Both the position numbers and the translations under genes were made by a program. Shown here piece after piece: positions 22,031-33,444 of a DNA stretch of 64,000 nt. The number at the start of each line of letters is the position of its first letter. Within the stretch, counting starts at the first letter, position 1. The stretch is from Delphinapterus leucas (Eukaryota; Chordata; Mammalia; Artiodactyla; Monodontidae): assembly GCF_002288925.2 (NCBI RefSeq), contig NW_022098076.1:87800964-87864963 (forward strand). Direction: 5' to 3'. Below the pieces are notes generated by a model that was given only the letters and a program-made list of their open reading frames with translations, did not search any database and was not told the origin of the DNA.

Positions 22031-24618
22031 TTAAGCACGAGAATCATACCCGTGCAGTAAGGAGTTCACCCTGAGAGGTACCTGGGAACTGAGCAGATCG
22101 CCCTCCCTGCACACTGAGGTTTGCTCTCATCGATGGGAATGATAGGTGGAACTACATACAGTATTTTGAAAATTTTTCTGCTAGCTTTCTCTCTTTCCTG
22201 AGTACACAGTATTGAATTTCCCTAAGTTAGATCCCTATTAGGCCGGCTCCTAACGAGTGTATGGCCTAGGACAAAATACAGATGGAGGCACACATACCTT
22301 ATATTAAATATTTAAAAGTTATAAATCAGACTAACAAACTGTTAAGTAAAATACATTCATGACAGATAAAATATAGTCCTTGCCAAGTATACCTCCGTGT
22401 ACTTGTACTGGGGTTCAGATGTAGAATTCTCAGACTCCTCGGAGCTCCATGGTGAAAGGTGGCTGCATGGAGAGGGTCCACCTCTGGCCTGCCCCTCTTC
22501 CCTTCCCAGATCTTGCTCCCTGTCCCCTCTTTGCTGCCCTCCTGCCTCCTCCCCCGCATTCAGCAAGGGCCCTTGCCCTCTAGGTGAGCATCTTATCCCA
22601 CATGTCCAAGCTCTGCCCATACCCTTTAGAAATACCCACCCATTAGCCACCTGTCGAGTCTAGGGGTGCCACCTGTGATGTGGTCTGCGTTTGGGAAGAT
22701 AGACCTGGGGAAGGTGCTTATATATGCCCTGGAAGTGGGCTTGGGGCTGATTACAATCCATTTAGCCTTGAGAACTCCTTACCTGTTGAGGAGGGGTGTG
22801 GTCGGAGGAGGGCCAGAGCAGAGGTCCTCTGAAGTGTTGGCCTGGTTATGTTCCTGTAAGTTAAGTTCATGTGATTTAAATTTGCAAATGATGTGTTGCC
22901 ACTGTTTAATCTGGCTTGTTAAAGGAAGTTAAGCAAAAGTTATTGATGTTTCAAAAGCTCAAGTTGTTCTCCCACTTGAAATTGTATTCCTGGCATGTCC
23001 TATTTAGAATTTTTTACACAGTTGTGGTATTAGGATTGGCTTACTTCTATACCTCTTTTATTCTCTTATCTGGCCGCTGATGGAGTAATAAAATTGTCTC
23101 AGAGGGAGAAAAAGTGCTAAATGACTCACCTCTACTACAGAAGCTCTATCAAGACCCAGCTGTAAGTGATTGTAGATACTCCAGTTTTGGACACTGGCAC
23201 AATCCTGCATTCTAGTTTTGTAGATTTTCTGGTCAGTTTCAGGTTTTAGAAGCATTATGGAGAGCAGTTGAAGGGGGAGATAGTAGAGGCAATGAATTAC
23301 ATGTAGGTAGATCCCACCACTGGTCTAGATTTCTGAGTATACGTAGCTTGTGCCCATGTCAACTGTGAACTTGTATGAACTGGAAAAATGCTCACAGGTA
23401 GACTAGAAGGTAGGATATCAGATGCAGGGCCTGTTACCTGTCCCTGCTTTAGCAGGGACAATAAAGATAGGAATTGATAGAAGATGAAGCCTCAGCTCTG
23501 ACAATAAGAAATGGAAAGTTTCCTTAATTGTAAAATGAAGGGGTGGATTAAATATTGTCTAATGTTCTTCATAACTTTAAAATTTTAAAGTTTTTGGAGA
23601 AACAAAAATACACTAGATTTGATGAAATTATTTAGGTTTATTCTTACTGACTCTAAAAACAGTTGAGAACTTATACAGTGTCACTTTCTGTGTTAAAATA
23701 TCTACATATATCAACAGGCTAGAAACAATGAATTGATCATCAGGTATAAAAAAGTACTTTGTTTTGGGGGAACATGATTTAGGTTTATTATAATTTCTAC
23801 TGATAGAAAGTTGATATTCATTTTCCTATGACAAACTCAACATACATGGGATGTTACTTCTGTGTGTACCTGATAGTGTTCTCTTGTTCTCAATAAAAGT
23901 AAGAAAGAACCATGTAACTTTTTCACAAAACCAAGATAAATTGATATTATTGAGGTGTCTTTCTATCCCATTTGGGAATAAGATAAAGAGGAAAAATGGA
24001 CCAGATGTAAAAACCTGGCTTTTTATTAAAAGCACAGTTTCAGTTCTGAATTATATTGGTGCAAGGAGTTCTGTAGCTTTTTTGTGCATCTCATCATGGG
24101 AGGCACTCTTTGTACATCTGTGGAATTTATTTCTGGTCCAAAGGGAGCTATTCCATCGGTGGAGGATGTTCTGACCATCATAGTATACTTGGGCTATCCT
24201 CCCCACTCCTGCCTCCTATACATTTAGTTAGATTACCCATAGATCCCTTTATATTTCCAACAGGTTGATCATTATCCATTTTTCTTTTTTTTCTATTCTT
24301 TCTGATGGATAGAGCAAGTCTTCTGGCATTCAAATGAAGGAATGAATTCCTTGGCCTTAAAAAGTAGTTAAGAGGTTATACTGCTGGAAACTCAGCTGTG
24401 CTCCAGACTAGAGCCTCCTTACCTATGCTATGGATTTTCTTCTCCTATAAGTACCTATGCTATTTATTTTCTCTTATTTCATGTACACTGCTTTTTTTGT
24501 TTACAGTGTATGATGGATGTATATAAAAAGAAATGTATCTTTGGGAAAACAATTACAGTTTGTTAATTTGGAAAAAAAAGTTAGGAGGGATTGACTCAAA
24601 CTTTTAATATTGAGCTGT
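22031..24618. other. DIS3L2 intron 4, long unassigned stretch
   Basis: About 2.6 kb without a repeat I can name. A GC-richer patch at about 22400-22680 yields overlapping chance ORFs on both strands with no domain. A T-rich segment follows. No conserved exon-like block was seen. Confidence 0.5.
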
Positions 24619-24632
24619 CCTCAAGTATCTTT

Positions 24633-25908
24633 TTTTTTTTAATTGGAGTATAATTGCTTTACAATGGTGTGCTAGTTTCTACTTTATAACAAACAAAGTG
24701 AATCAGTTATACATACACATATGTTCCCATATCTCTTCCCTCTAGCGTCTCCCTCCCTCCCACCCTCCCTATCCCACCCCTCCAGGTGGTCACAAAGCAC
24801 CGAGCTGATTTCCCTGTGCTATGTGGCTGCTTCCCACTAGCTATCTACCTTACGTTTGGTAGTGTATATATGTCCATGCCTCTCTCTCGCTTTGTCACAG
24901 CTTACCCTCCCCCCTCCCCATATCCTCAAGTCCATTCTCTAGTAGGTCTGTGTCTTTATTCCTGTCTTACCCCTAGGTTCTTCATGACATTTTTTTCCCT
25001 TAAATTCCATATATATGTGTTAGCATACAGTATTTGTCTTTATCCTTCTGACTTACTTCACTCTGTATGACAGACTCTAGGTCCATCCACCTCATTACAA
25101 ATAGCTCAATTTCATTTCTTTTTATGGCTGAGTAATATTCCATTGTATATATGTGCCACATCTTCTTTATCCATTCATCCAATGATGGACACTTAGGTTG
25201 TTTCCATCTCTGGGCTATTGTAAATAGAGCTGCAATGAACATTTTGGTACATGACTCTTTTTGAATTATGGTTTTCTCAGGGTATATGCCCAGTAGTGGG
25301 ATTGCTGGGTCATATGGTAGTTCTATTTGTAGTTTTTTAAGGAACCTCCATACTGTTCTCCATAGTGGCGGTACCAATTCCCATTCCCAGCAGTGCAAGA
25401 GTGTTCCCTTTTCTCCACACCCTCTCCAGCATTTATTGTTTCTAGATTTTTTGATGATGGCCATTCTGACTGGTGTGAGATGATATCTCATTGTAGTTTT
25501 GATTTGCATTTCTCTAATGATTAATGATGTTGAGCATTCTTTCATGTGTTTGTTGGCATTCTGTATATCTTCTTTGGAGAAATGTCTATTTAGGTCTTCT
25601 GCCCATTTTTGGATTGGGTTGTTTGTTTTTTTGTTATTGAGCTGCATGAGCTGCTTATAAATTTTAGAGATTAATCCTTTGTCAGTTGCTTCATTTGCAA
25701 ATATTTTCTCCCATTCTGAGGGTTGTCGTTTGGTCTTGTTTATGGTTTCCTTTGCTGTGCAAAAGCTTTGAAGTTTCATTAGGTCCCATTTATTTATTTT
25801 TGTTTTTATTTCCAGTTCTCTAGGAGGTGGGTCAAAAAGGATCTTGCTGTGATTTATGTCATAGAGTGTTCTGCCTATGTTTTCCTCTAAGAGTTTGATA
25901 GTTTCTGG
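24633..25908 (-). mobile_element. 5'-truncated L1 with target-site duplication
   Basis: A minus-strand L1 insertion. The A-tail appears as a T-run at the left, followed by the 3' UTR and then the ORF2 C-terminal frame (25914-25000), open for about 300 codons and carrying [19 protein letters not shown], the [15 protein letters not shown] segment and [19 protein letters not shown]. The target duplication cctcaagtatcttt is at 24619-24632 and 25909-25922, perfect. Reverse-transcriptase and endonuclease domains are absent through 5' truncation, so the copy cannot move on its own. Confidence 0.96.
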
Positions 25909-25922
25909 CCTCAAGTATCTTT

Positions 25923-26759
25923 AAAATAAGAGATGCTGCAATAGATGCAGGCTTCTGAATGAATCAAGTAAGAGCTGAGTTGTGATTCAGTATCTATAGA
26001 TTTGTGTATTGTTCGAGGTTCAAGTCAGCCCTGCTTCTCTTCGTTTCTTGGGATAGAAACTTGACAGTACCAGCATCTTACCCTCTTAACTCTCTAAGCT
26101 AAGAGTGGTGTAGCTGCTTCTGAAAGAGGCATCTGATTGCATGCGTTTTGACACATGATGGTGGGTTCGGATGACCTCTGGACAGCTTTATGTTCATTGT
26201 AGAGAAGTTGGAGAGATCCCATTACTTTATAAATTGCAGAAGGCAGTTGATGATGTTGTGCCACACTTCAGTTGTTCACTCTTTATTTACTGGTTGCGTC
26301 TTCTTATTTCTCTGAGAAGCTTATCACGAACCGTCTTTGTGACTGGCACGGTAGCTATTCCTTAGGAACTAGGGTGGGTCAGGTTTGGCAAAGTGTGCAG
26401 GCCACAGCTGCTAGCCTGTGGCTAAATTGGAAATTGAACAGAAAGACTGTTCTAAAGATCTCTAATGGTTTGTAATTGGAAACTGTAAAAAAAATACTGA
26501 GTATATGAAATCCCATTCTGTGAGTGTGGTGGTGAATTTGCAGTGTTAATTTTATCTTTATTTAAAATACCATAGTAATCACCTGCAGTCTGTTGAGCGT
26601 AGCATCAACTGTCTCTAGTAGAGAAGTTTGAGTGGTGGCTTTCCAAGCCAGTTTGCTGTTACCTCCTTTGAGAAAAAGTAACATTTTACTTCTCTCTTAT
26701 CCTCTGAAAAGAAGCACATAATATAAACTCTTGGAAGGATGAAAGGATGAGAGTACATG
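25923..26759. other. DIS3L2 intron 4, unassigned stretch
   Basis: No recognised element. Confidence 0.5.
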
Positions 26760-26773
26760 TTTGCATGTTTGTT

Positions 26774-27092
26774 TTTTTGCATATATGTATTTTATTTATT
26801 TATTTTTTTACAGCAGGTTCTTATTAGTTATCTATTGTATGCATATTATGTATATATGTCAATTCCAATCTCCCAATTCATACCACCACCACCGGCCCCC
26901 TCCCCTTCCCCCCTTTCCCCCCTTGGTGTCCATACGTTTGTTCTCTACAGCTGTGTCTCTATTTCTGCCTTGCAAACCGTTCATCTGTACCATTTTTTCT
27001 AGATTCCACATATATGTGTTAATGTATGATATTTGTTTTTCTCTTTCTCACTTACTTCATTCTGTATGACAGTCTCTAGGTCCATCCACATC
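26774..27092 (-). mobile_element. Short 5'-truncated L1 3' end
   Basis: Minus-strand L1 3' UTR (ccaccaccaccggccccctc and the tgtccatacgtttgttctct region), cut short at its 5' end. The target duplication tttgcatgtttgtt is at 26760-26773 and 27093-27106, perfect. Confidence 0.93.
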
Positions 27093-27106
27093 TTTGCATG
27101 TTTGTT

Positions 27107-27320
27107 GGTGAAACATTTTGAAAATGTTTAATTTTTTCATGGAAACTTATTGCTGAAGGCATGCTTTTCTTAGCTACCTTTTCCATTTAATTATTTTTGC
27201 AAAGTAATTTGGCTTAATAAGAAGACTCTGGCAACTAATTAAGTTTGGCAGTCGATACCTGGGGAGTTCACTGGGGCTACACTGCTTCAGGTGGATTGTT
27301 TTTAAGTATGTGCTTGAGGG
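27107..27320. other. DIS3L2 intron 4, unassigned
   Basis: No recognised element. Confidence 0.5.
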
Positions 27321-27380
27321 GAATTCCCTGGCGTCCCAGTGATTAAGACTCGGGCTTTCACTGCTGTGGACCTGGGTTCA
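27321..27380 (+). mobile_element. Head of a CHR-related SINE, broken by rearrangement
   Basis: It starts gaattccctggcgtcccagt and resembles the head of a tRNA-derived SINE of the ggcgg-tccag type, then passes abruptly into L1 sequence (atagccaagacatg) within the 72-base repeat. Body and tail are missing. Confidence 0.75.
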
Positions 27381-27485
27381 ATAGCCAAGACATGAAAACA
27401 ACCCAGGTGCTAACTTAAGACTCGGGCTTTCACTGCTGTGGACCTGGGTTCAATAGCCAAGACATGAAAACAACCCAGGTGCTAA
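27343..27485. repeat. 72-base local tandem duplication at the left edge of the 18.3-kb unit
   Basis: Copy A is 27343-27414 and copy B is 27415-27485. They agree over all 71 bases shared and then differ (c after A, t after B). Each copy contains SINE-head sequence (actcgggctttcactgctgt) joined to L1 3' sequence (gccaagacatgaaaacaacc), so the SINE/L1 fusion existed before the tandem duplication. Copy B ends exactly where the large duplication begins. Confidence 0.97.
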
Positions 27486-27969
27486 TCAACAGACGATTGG
27501 CTTAAGAAGATGTGGTATATATACATTGGAATATTACTCAGCCATACAAAAGAGTGAAATACTGCCATTTGCAGCAACATGGATGGACCCAGAGAATAAT
27601 GCTTAGTGAAGACAGAGACAGACAGAGAAAGAAAAATACTATATGGTATCACTTATATATGGATTCTAAAAAATAATACAAATGAATCTATATATAACAG
27701 ACTCACAGACATAGAAACAAATTTATGTTTACCAGAGGCTGGAGAGGGTCAGTTAAGGAATATGGAATTAACAGATACAAACTACTATACATAAAATAGA
27801 TAAGCAAACAAGATTTACTGTATAGTACAGGGAATTATATATAATATCTTGTAATAACCTATAATGGAATATAATCTGAAAAAAATAACTGAATCACTGT
27901 GCTGCACACCTGAAACTAACACAGTATTGTAAATCAACTATACTTCAGTTAGAAAACAAACAAACAAAC
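27453..27969 (+). mobile_element. L1 3' end, interrupted by the duplication boundary
   Basis: Plus-strand L1 3' terminal sequence: gaatattactcagccataca, then the atttgcagcaacatggatgg region, and an end at cctgaaactaacacagtatt and a short A/C-rich tail. The large duplication starts inside this element at 27486. Confidence 0.85.
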
Positions 27970-28253
27970 CACATTGCTCTCTCTGCCACTTCTTTGGGGG
28001 GAGTGTGACTTTGCTGGTTTTCTCCTAGAGAACCCAACTCCTGGAGCTGGTTGTTGCTCCTGCCCTTGTTTGGTTTTCTTTGGGGATTATATCAATGTGT
28101 TGTTGTTCTTCTGTTTTCTTGCAAATTGTCTACTTTTTACCTTTCCCTTACAAAAATTCAGTCATGTACAAAAGGTACTATCATGCTTTATTTTATTTAA
28201 AACAAAAAAGGGTAACTTACTCCTTTCTCATTTCAGTTATGAAAGCATGCAGT
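27970..28253. other. DIS3L2 intron 4, unassigned (in duplicated unit)
   Basis: No recognised element. Confidence 0.5.
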
Positions 28254-28264
28254 CCTCGTTTTCT

Positions 28265-28476
28265 TTCTTTTTTTTTTTTTTTTTTGCGGTAGGCGGGCCT
28301 CTCAGTGCTGCGGCCTCTCCCGCTGCGGAGTACAGGCTCCGGACGCGCAGGCTCAGCGGCCATGGCTCACGGGCCCACCCGCTCCGCGGCATGTGGGATC
28401 CTCCCGAGCCAGGGCACGAACCCATGTGCCCTGCATCGGCAGGCGGCCTCTCAACCACTGCGCTACCAGAGAAGCC
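28265..28476 (-). mobile_element. CHR-type SINE upstream of exon 5
   Basis: Reverse orientation, with a T-tract at left. Target duplication cctcgttttct is at 28254-28264 and 28477-28487. Confidence 0.95.
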
Positions 28477-28487
28477 CCTCGTTTTCT

Positions 28488-28767
28488 GCTTTATGCATTT
28501 TTGTTTGTTTGGTTTGGCCTGTCTACAGTAGATCTTCTCTTATTTGGTGATTTTTTAGTATTATGTTAACCTGTTCTTCTGTGTTCATCACCATTTCTAT
28601 TAGTTCCAAAGAGCCTGAGCTTCCTCTAGGTCTGTTTGTGGTTAAATACTAGTGTTCCTGTTAACTCAGTGGACAGATTGTAGAGTCTACAGTTTTTAAA
28701 CCAAGGAAGTAATTTTTTGGTTCCAAGCCTTGGTAAACTGACTACTTTATTTCCTTCTCCAACCTAG
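28488..28767. other. DIS3L2 intron 4, 3' end
   Basis: Unassigned sequence ending in a good acceptor (tttatttccttctccaacctag, polypyrimidine then AG at 28766-28767). Confidence 0.7.
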
Positions 28768-28869
28768 GATGGTGATCGAGACATTTTTATTGATGGGGTT
28801 GTTGCTCGTAATAGAGCCTTGAATGGGGACCTGGTGGTTGTGAATCTGCTTCCAGAGGAGCAGTGGAAG
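28768..28869 (+). CDS. DIS3L2: DIS3L2 exon 5, copy 1 (codons 89-122)
   Basis: 102 bases, 34 codons, phase 0 at both ends. It encodes [20 protein letters not shown] followed by [14 protein letters not shown]. The ARNRAL-GD-V-V core is conserved across Dis3/Dis3L/Dis3L2 and forms part of the cold-shock domain 1 OB fold that binds RNA entering the RNB exonuclease channel. Two residues differ from human as I remember it (N in VVNLL, Q in EEQWK). Acceptor aacctag, donor AAG|gtgagt, both strong. The exon is open and shows no damage. The reading frame joins exon 4 (ending in SP) without a shift. Confidence 0.97.
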
Positions 28870-29557
28870 GTGAGTTAAATTTTCCTTTTATAACTGTAGA
28901 CTTCTCAGAGCCTTTTGCAGTAGTGCATCAGTGAGACATCATTAACTGAAGCCGTCACAGACCCCTGAGGCCCTTGGTTGCCTCAGAAGCAGACCACAGA
29001 ATTCTTGGGACATAGAAGCATTGGGTGCGCAGACATTTAATGATTTCGGTTCACCTTGTTCCCTCCCCTATGATCTGTCTTCCCTGTCACATGCTTTGCA
29101 TTGGTTTCTGGTAATTTTTAGGATAGAAAAAAAGCTTGCAGGGGACATTCAAACCTGATACATATTAATATCCCACATTTAATGCTGGGAGAACTAGAAA
29201 GACAAAGCCATAGGGATGGTGCAGTCTTCACATATTCCTGCTGCCTCTCCTGGAGAACCCAGGCAACACATATCTAGTTCTGTGATGTCCAGTTTGGTAA
29301 TTGGACTTCTCGTGGCAGATAAAAATAGACTGTGTATTTTTATAAAACAGAAATTTGGTAGCAGACGAAAATGTTTTTAACATGAGAATATTCTGGGTTT
29401 TAGTCTCCATCTGTGTCTGTCAACTGAAAAGGAAGATTTGGTTTTGTTTTGACTATTGTTTTAAATAAGGATCAGGCACTAGAATGATTCATAGCAACAG
29501 TTTCTTTGAATTGTCATATAAAACTGGTAACTTGTATATCTAAGTCTGAATTTTTCT
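28870..29557. other. DIS3L2 intron 5 start, unassigned
   Basis: No recognised repeat. Short ORFs have no family resemblance. Confidence 0.5.
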
Positions 29558-29572
29558 TCCTAGTATTCTTTT

Positions 29573-30274
29573 CATATTTTGAATTTTATTTTATTTTATT
29601 TATACAGCAGTTTCTTATTATCTGTTTTATACATATTAGTGTATATATGTCAATCCTAATCTCCCAATTTATCCCACCACCACCACCTACCCCCACCCCC
29701 GCCCTCTTTCCCCCTGTGGTATCCATACGTTTGTTCTCTACATCTGTGTCTTTACCGGTTCATCTGTACCATTTTTCTAGGTTCCACATGTATGCGTTAA
29801 TATACGATGTTTGTTTTTCTCTTTCTGACTTACTTCACTCTGTATGACAGACTCTAGGTCCATCCACATCTCTACAAAATGACCGAATTTCATTCCTTTT
29901 TATGGCTGAGTAATATTCCATTGTATGCATGTACCACATCTTCTTTATCCATTTATCTGTCGATGGGCATTTAGGTTGCTTCCATGACCTGGCTATGGTA
30001 AATAGTGCTGCAATGAACGTTGGGGTGCATGTGTCTTTTTGAATTATGGTTTTCTCTGGGTATATGCCCAGTAGTGGGTTGCCCATTCTAACTGGTGTGA
30101 GGTGATACCTCATGGTAGTTTTGATTTGCATTTCTCTAATAATTAGTGATGTTGAGCATCTTTTCATGTGCCTCTTGGCCATCTGTATGTCTTCTTTGGA
30201 GAAATGTCTATTTAGGTCTTCTGCCCATTTTTTGATTGGGCTGTTTGTTTTTTTTAATATTAAGCTGCATGATT
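29573..30274 (-). mobile_element. 5'-truncated L1 3' end with internal deletion
   Basis: Minus-strand L1 3' UTR plus a broken ORF2 C-terminus (30182-29835 frame has [19 protein letters not shown] then jumps to [10 protein letters not shown]). About 150 bases present in the copies at 15940-16110 and 25290-25460 are missing at the junction gtagtgggttgcccattcta (30071-30090). It lies between tcctagtattctttt (29558-29572) and cctagtattcttt (30275-30287), its target duplication. Confidence 0.93.
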
Positions 30275-30287
30275 CCTAGTATTCTTT

Positions 30288-30615
30288 TTCTTTTTTCATT
30301 TATTTATTTATTTTTGGCTGCGTTGGGTCTTCATTCCTGTGTGCGGGCTTTCTCTAGTTGCGGTGTGTGAGGTTTATTCTTCGTTGCTGTGTGCGGACTT
30401 CTCATTGCGGTGGCTTCTCTTGTTGCCGAGCACGGGCTCTAGGCGCGTGGGCTTCAGTAGTTGTGGCTTGTGGGCCCCAGAATGCAGGCTTAGTAGTTGA
30501 GGCATATGGGCCCAGCTGCTCTGTGCCATGTGGGAACCTCCCAGACCAGGGCTCGAACCTGCATCCCCCGCACCGGCAGGCAGACTCCCAACCACTGTGC
30601 CACTAGAGAAGTCCC
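30288..30615 (-). mobile_element. Longer CHR-type SINE beside the L1
   Basis: A longer SINE variant (about 330 bases) in reverse orientation, with the repeated gtagttgtggc/ttgaggcatatgg segments typical of this subtype. The site cctagtattcttt is repeated at 30275-30287 and 30616-30628, and again at 29560, so the SINE used the same target as the L1. Confidence 0.92.
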
Positions 30616-30710
30616 CCTAGTATTCTTTATATCATATCTTTTATTTTATTTGGCTCAATTTATTGCTACTCAAGAATTTGGTATCCTCTTCAGTGAGAGG
30701 TATTACAGCA

Positions 30711-30945
30711 GAGTGATTGATAGAGTGGACTTTTAGGCTAGGCTACTTGGGTTTGAAGCTCATCTTTGCCAGTCATCTGTATAACCTTGGGTGAATTATA
30801 CACCCTCTCTGTCCTTCAAATACCTCATCTGTAAAATGAGAATAATCATAGTACCTACTTCATAGGTTTGTCGTAGTATTAAATGAGAATATATGTAGAA
30901 ATCTTAGAATAGTGCCTGACCCATGGTAGCAGCTCAAGTTTTTAT
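30711..30945 (+). mobile_element. MIR element
   Basis: Typical MIR order: ctacttgggtttgaagctca, then ataaccttgggtgaattata, then cctcatctgtaaaatgagaa, then a cagtgcctgacccatggtag-like end. Confidence 0.85.
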
Positions 30946-31059
30946 TATTAATTTTTTCCAGAAATGTGGGAAGTACTACCTTATCTCAGAGCTTTGTTGA
31001 GGCAGAAATTAAATTCTTCTTTTTATCTGATAGGGCTATAGTAACTGAGTAAGACCTAT

Positions 31060-31190
31060 GTGTCAGGAATTTGTAGGGTGCACGGAAATTATTAATGCTC
31101 AAGATGGACATAGTTGTTGCCCTCATGGAGCTTTTAGTCTGGTAGGGAGTGCAGGTAGGAAGAGACAGATACTACTCACACTTATACAAA
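31060..31190. mobile_element. L2-like fragment
   Basis: The run gttgttgccctcatggagct followed by tttagtctggtagggagtgc is an L2-like phrase. Short and diverged. Confidence 0.6.
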
Positions 31191-31705
31191 TTTAAGGAAA
31201 ATTTTGATTAATGCTGCGAAGTTAAGTGCAGAGTGTTTTACAAGAGTGAATTATCCTAGTCCAGATCTACCTCTTCACCTCCCCCCAACTCCCATCCCTA
31301 GTTGCTGACAATTGTGGATAGTCTCCTTACTTGAGTCTTGAAAACACAGCTAAGGGTTGGCTCCAGGTCCTAGGAACATAGGTTGATTTAGGTCATTTCC
31401 TCTTTTCCTGAAAGCATCATCGAGCAGTGTTGACTGAGTTTAAGATGACAGGAAGAATGCATTAGGGTCTGGTCAAACCAAAGGAAGTATTCCTAGAAGT
31501 CATAGAGAGAGTAAATAGGCAGCATTATAGTAAAGATAAGCCAAGGAACAGAAAAGATGATGGATCCCTTCTACTTAAGGGGTGAGAATGGATAGACTAG
31601 AAAGAAATAGAAGAGTGTTTAGCAAGACAGATGGATCTAGAGCTGACCAGGGCAGGTATGAGGTATTGACTGGTTAAAGAGTTAATGGAATGGCTGTGTT
31701 AAGTG
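31191..31705. other. DIS3L2 intron 5, unassigned; holds the one copy-specific base
   Basis: No recognised element. Position 31437 is A here, G at the equivalent 49742. Confidence 0.6.
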
Positions 31706-31718
31706 TTAATTTCTTTTT

Positions 31719-31917
31719 TTTTTCTGCGGTACGCGGGCCTCTCACTGTTGTGGCCTCTCCCGTTGCGGAGCACAGGCTCCGGATGCACAGGCTCAGCAGC
31801 CATGGCTCACGGGCCCAGCCGCTCCACGGCACGTGGGATCTTCCCGGACTGGGGCACGAACCTGCGTCCCCTGCATCGGCAGGTGGACTCCCAACCACTG
31901 TGCCACCAGGGAAGCCC
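31719..31917 (-). mobile_element. CHR-type SINE
   Basis: Reverse orientation. Target duplication ttaatttcttttt is at 31706-31718 and 31918-31930, identical. Confidence 0.94.
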
Positions 31918-31949
31918 TTAATTTCTTTTTAAACATTTTAATAGAGATC

Positions 31950-33050
31950 TTGAAAATATATGGAAACCTAGATGGTTTCACTTACTGATGAATTCCACTA
32001 AACATTTAAGGAAGAAATAGTCCTTGATTTTACAAAAACGCTTACAGGAAAAACAAGAGAAGGATACCTTTTCCAACTCATTCTGTGAGGCCAGCATTGC
32101 CCTAATACCAGAACCAGGAACGGACATTTTAAGAAAAGAAAGCTACAGACCAGTACTCCTCACAAACATCGGTGAAAAAGTCCTCACCAAAATATTAACA
32201 AATAAAATCCAGCAATGTATTAAAAGGATAATACAACATGAGCTAGTGGGGTTTATCTCAGGAGTGCAAGGCTGGTTTAATATCTGAAAAGCAATTTGGT
32301 GTAATTCACCATATTAACAGGCTAAAGTTAACCCCATATTTAAATCAAATGCCATCATTTTGATAGATGCAGAAACTATATTTGACAAAAGTCCACAACC
32401 ATTCATGATAAAAACTCATAGTAGACTAGCAATAGAAGAGGACTTCTTCAGTCTGATGAAGAATATCTAGGAGATACTTATAACTAACATTATTCTTAGT
32501 GGTGAAGGAGTGAATGTTTTTTTTCTACTATTGGGAATGCGGTAAGACTGTCCCTTCTCATTCCTTTTATTCAACATCATATTGGAGATTCTAGTCAGTA
32601 TGATAAAGCAATAGAAAAAAACATTTAGATCGGAAAGGATGAAGGAAAACCTTCTTTATTCTCAGACTGTGTGATTTTCTATGTATAAAAACCTAAGGAA
32701 TTTAAAAGAAAAGCTACTAGAACTAATAAGTGAGCTTAGCAAGGCTGAAGGACAGAGGCTGATATACAAAAACCCATTGTATTTCTATATAGTAGCAATG
32801 AAAAATTGGAAGTTGAAAACTTTGTTAAAGTACCATTTTTAATAGGATGAAAAATATGAAATACTTAGGGTTAAATGTGACCAAAGATGTGTAAGACTAT
32901 AAAACATTATTGAGAGAAATTAAATAAGGCCTCAGCAAATGGTGAGAAGTACTGTGTTCATGAATTAAAAGACTCAATATTGTTAAACTGCCAATTCTAT
33001 TCAAATTGATCTGTAGATTAAGCATAATTCCAAAAATCCTAGCCCTTAAG
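31950..33050 (+). mobile_element. Old L1 ORF2 reverse-transcriptase fragment
   Basis: Plus-strand, degraded. The frame at 32024-32287 keeps an 87-residue block of the RT fingers/palm entry (ASIALIPEPG, then YRPVLLTNI, then KILTNKIQQC and GVQGWFNI). Beyond it, stops and shifts are frequent. Older than the 3' L1 copies described above. Confidence 0.85.
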
Positions 33051-33236
33051 CAAGGAGGAGGAGGATGTTTAGTGAAATATGTTCTCAGGATTAAGCATAG
33101 GAAGCCCAGACCAAAGAGGCTAGAGTCAGGAACTTTGGATGAAATCCTTTTAGCTCTAATTTGTAATGTTCCGCCTATATTATTTCTGCATTCCCCCAAG
33201 TGTAAAAACAACTTTCCAGTTAGCAGTACACTTCTT

Positions 33237-33429
33237 TTTTTCAAAGATTTTTTTGATGTGGACCAGTTTTAAAGTCTTTATTGAATTTGTTACAATATTG
33301 CTTCTGTATTATGTTTTGGTTTCTTGGCCATGAGGAATGTGGGATCTTAGCTCCCCAACCAGGGATCGAACCTGCACCCCCTGCATTGGAAGGCAAAGTC
33401 TTAACTACTGGGCTGCCAGTGAAGTCCCG
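33237..33429 (-). mobile_element. tRNA-derived SINE of a different CHR subtype
   Basis: Reverse orientation, with the complement of gggacttcactggcagccca at its right end and a tail of the aataaagactttaaa type at the left. Target duplication agcagtacacttctt is at 33222-33236 and 33430-33444, identical. Confidence 0.94.
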
Positions 33430-33444
33430 AGCAGTACACTTCTT

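Noticed and set aside
22326..22932. GC-richer block with ORFs on both strands, considered as a CpG island or nested gene
   Set aside because: CpG is not enriched by eye, ORFs on both strands are short and unrelated to any family, no splice pattern.
25000..25914. 304-residue minus-strand ORF as a possible gene
   Set aside because: L1 ORF2p C-terminus with A-tail and target duplication; lacks endonuclease and RT domains.
27974..28531. 185-residue plus-strand ORF (also at 46279-46836)
   Set aside because: It runs through intron sequence and then the complement of a CHR SINE (poly-T read as Phe). No conserved domain; a chance frame.
32024..32287. 87-residue reverse-transcriptase-like ORF as a domesticated gene
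   Set aside because: Flanked by degraded L1 ORF2 with stops and shifts; a chance-preserved block.
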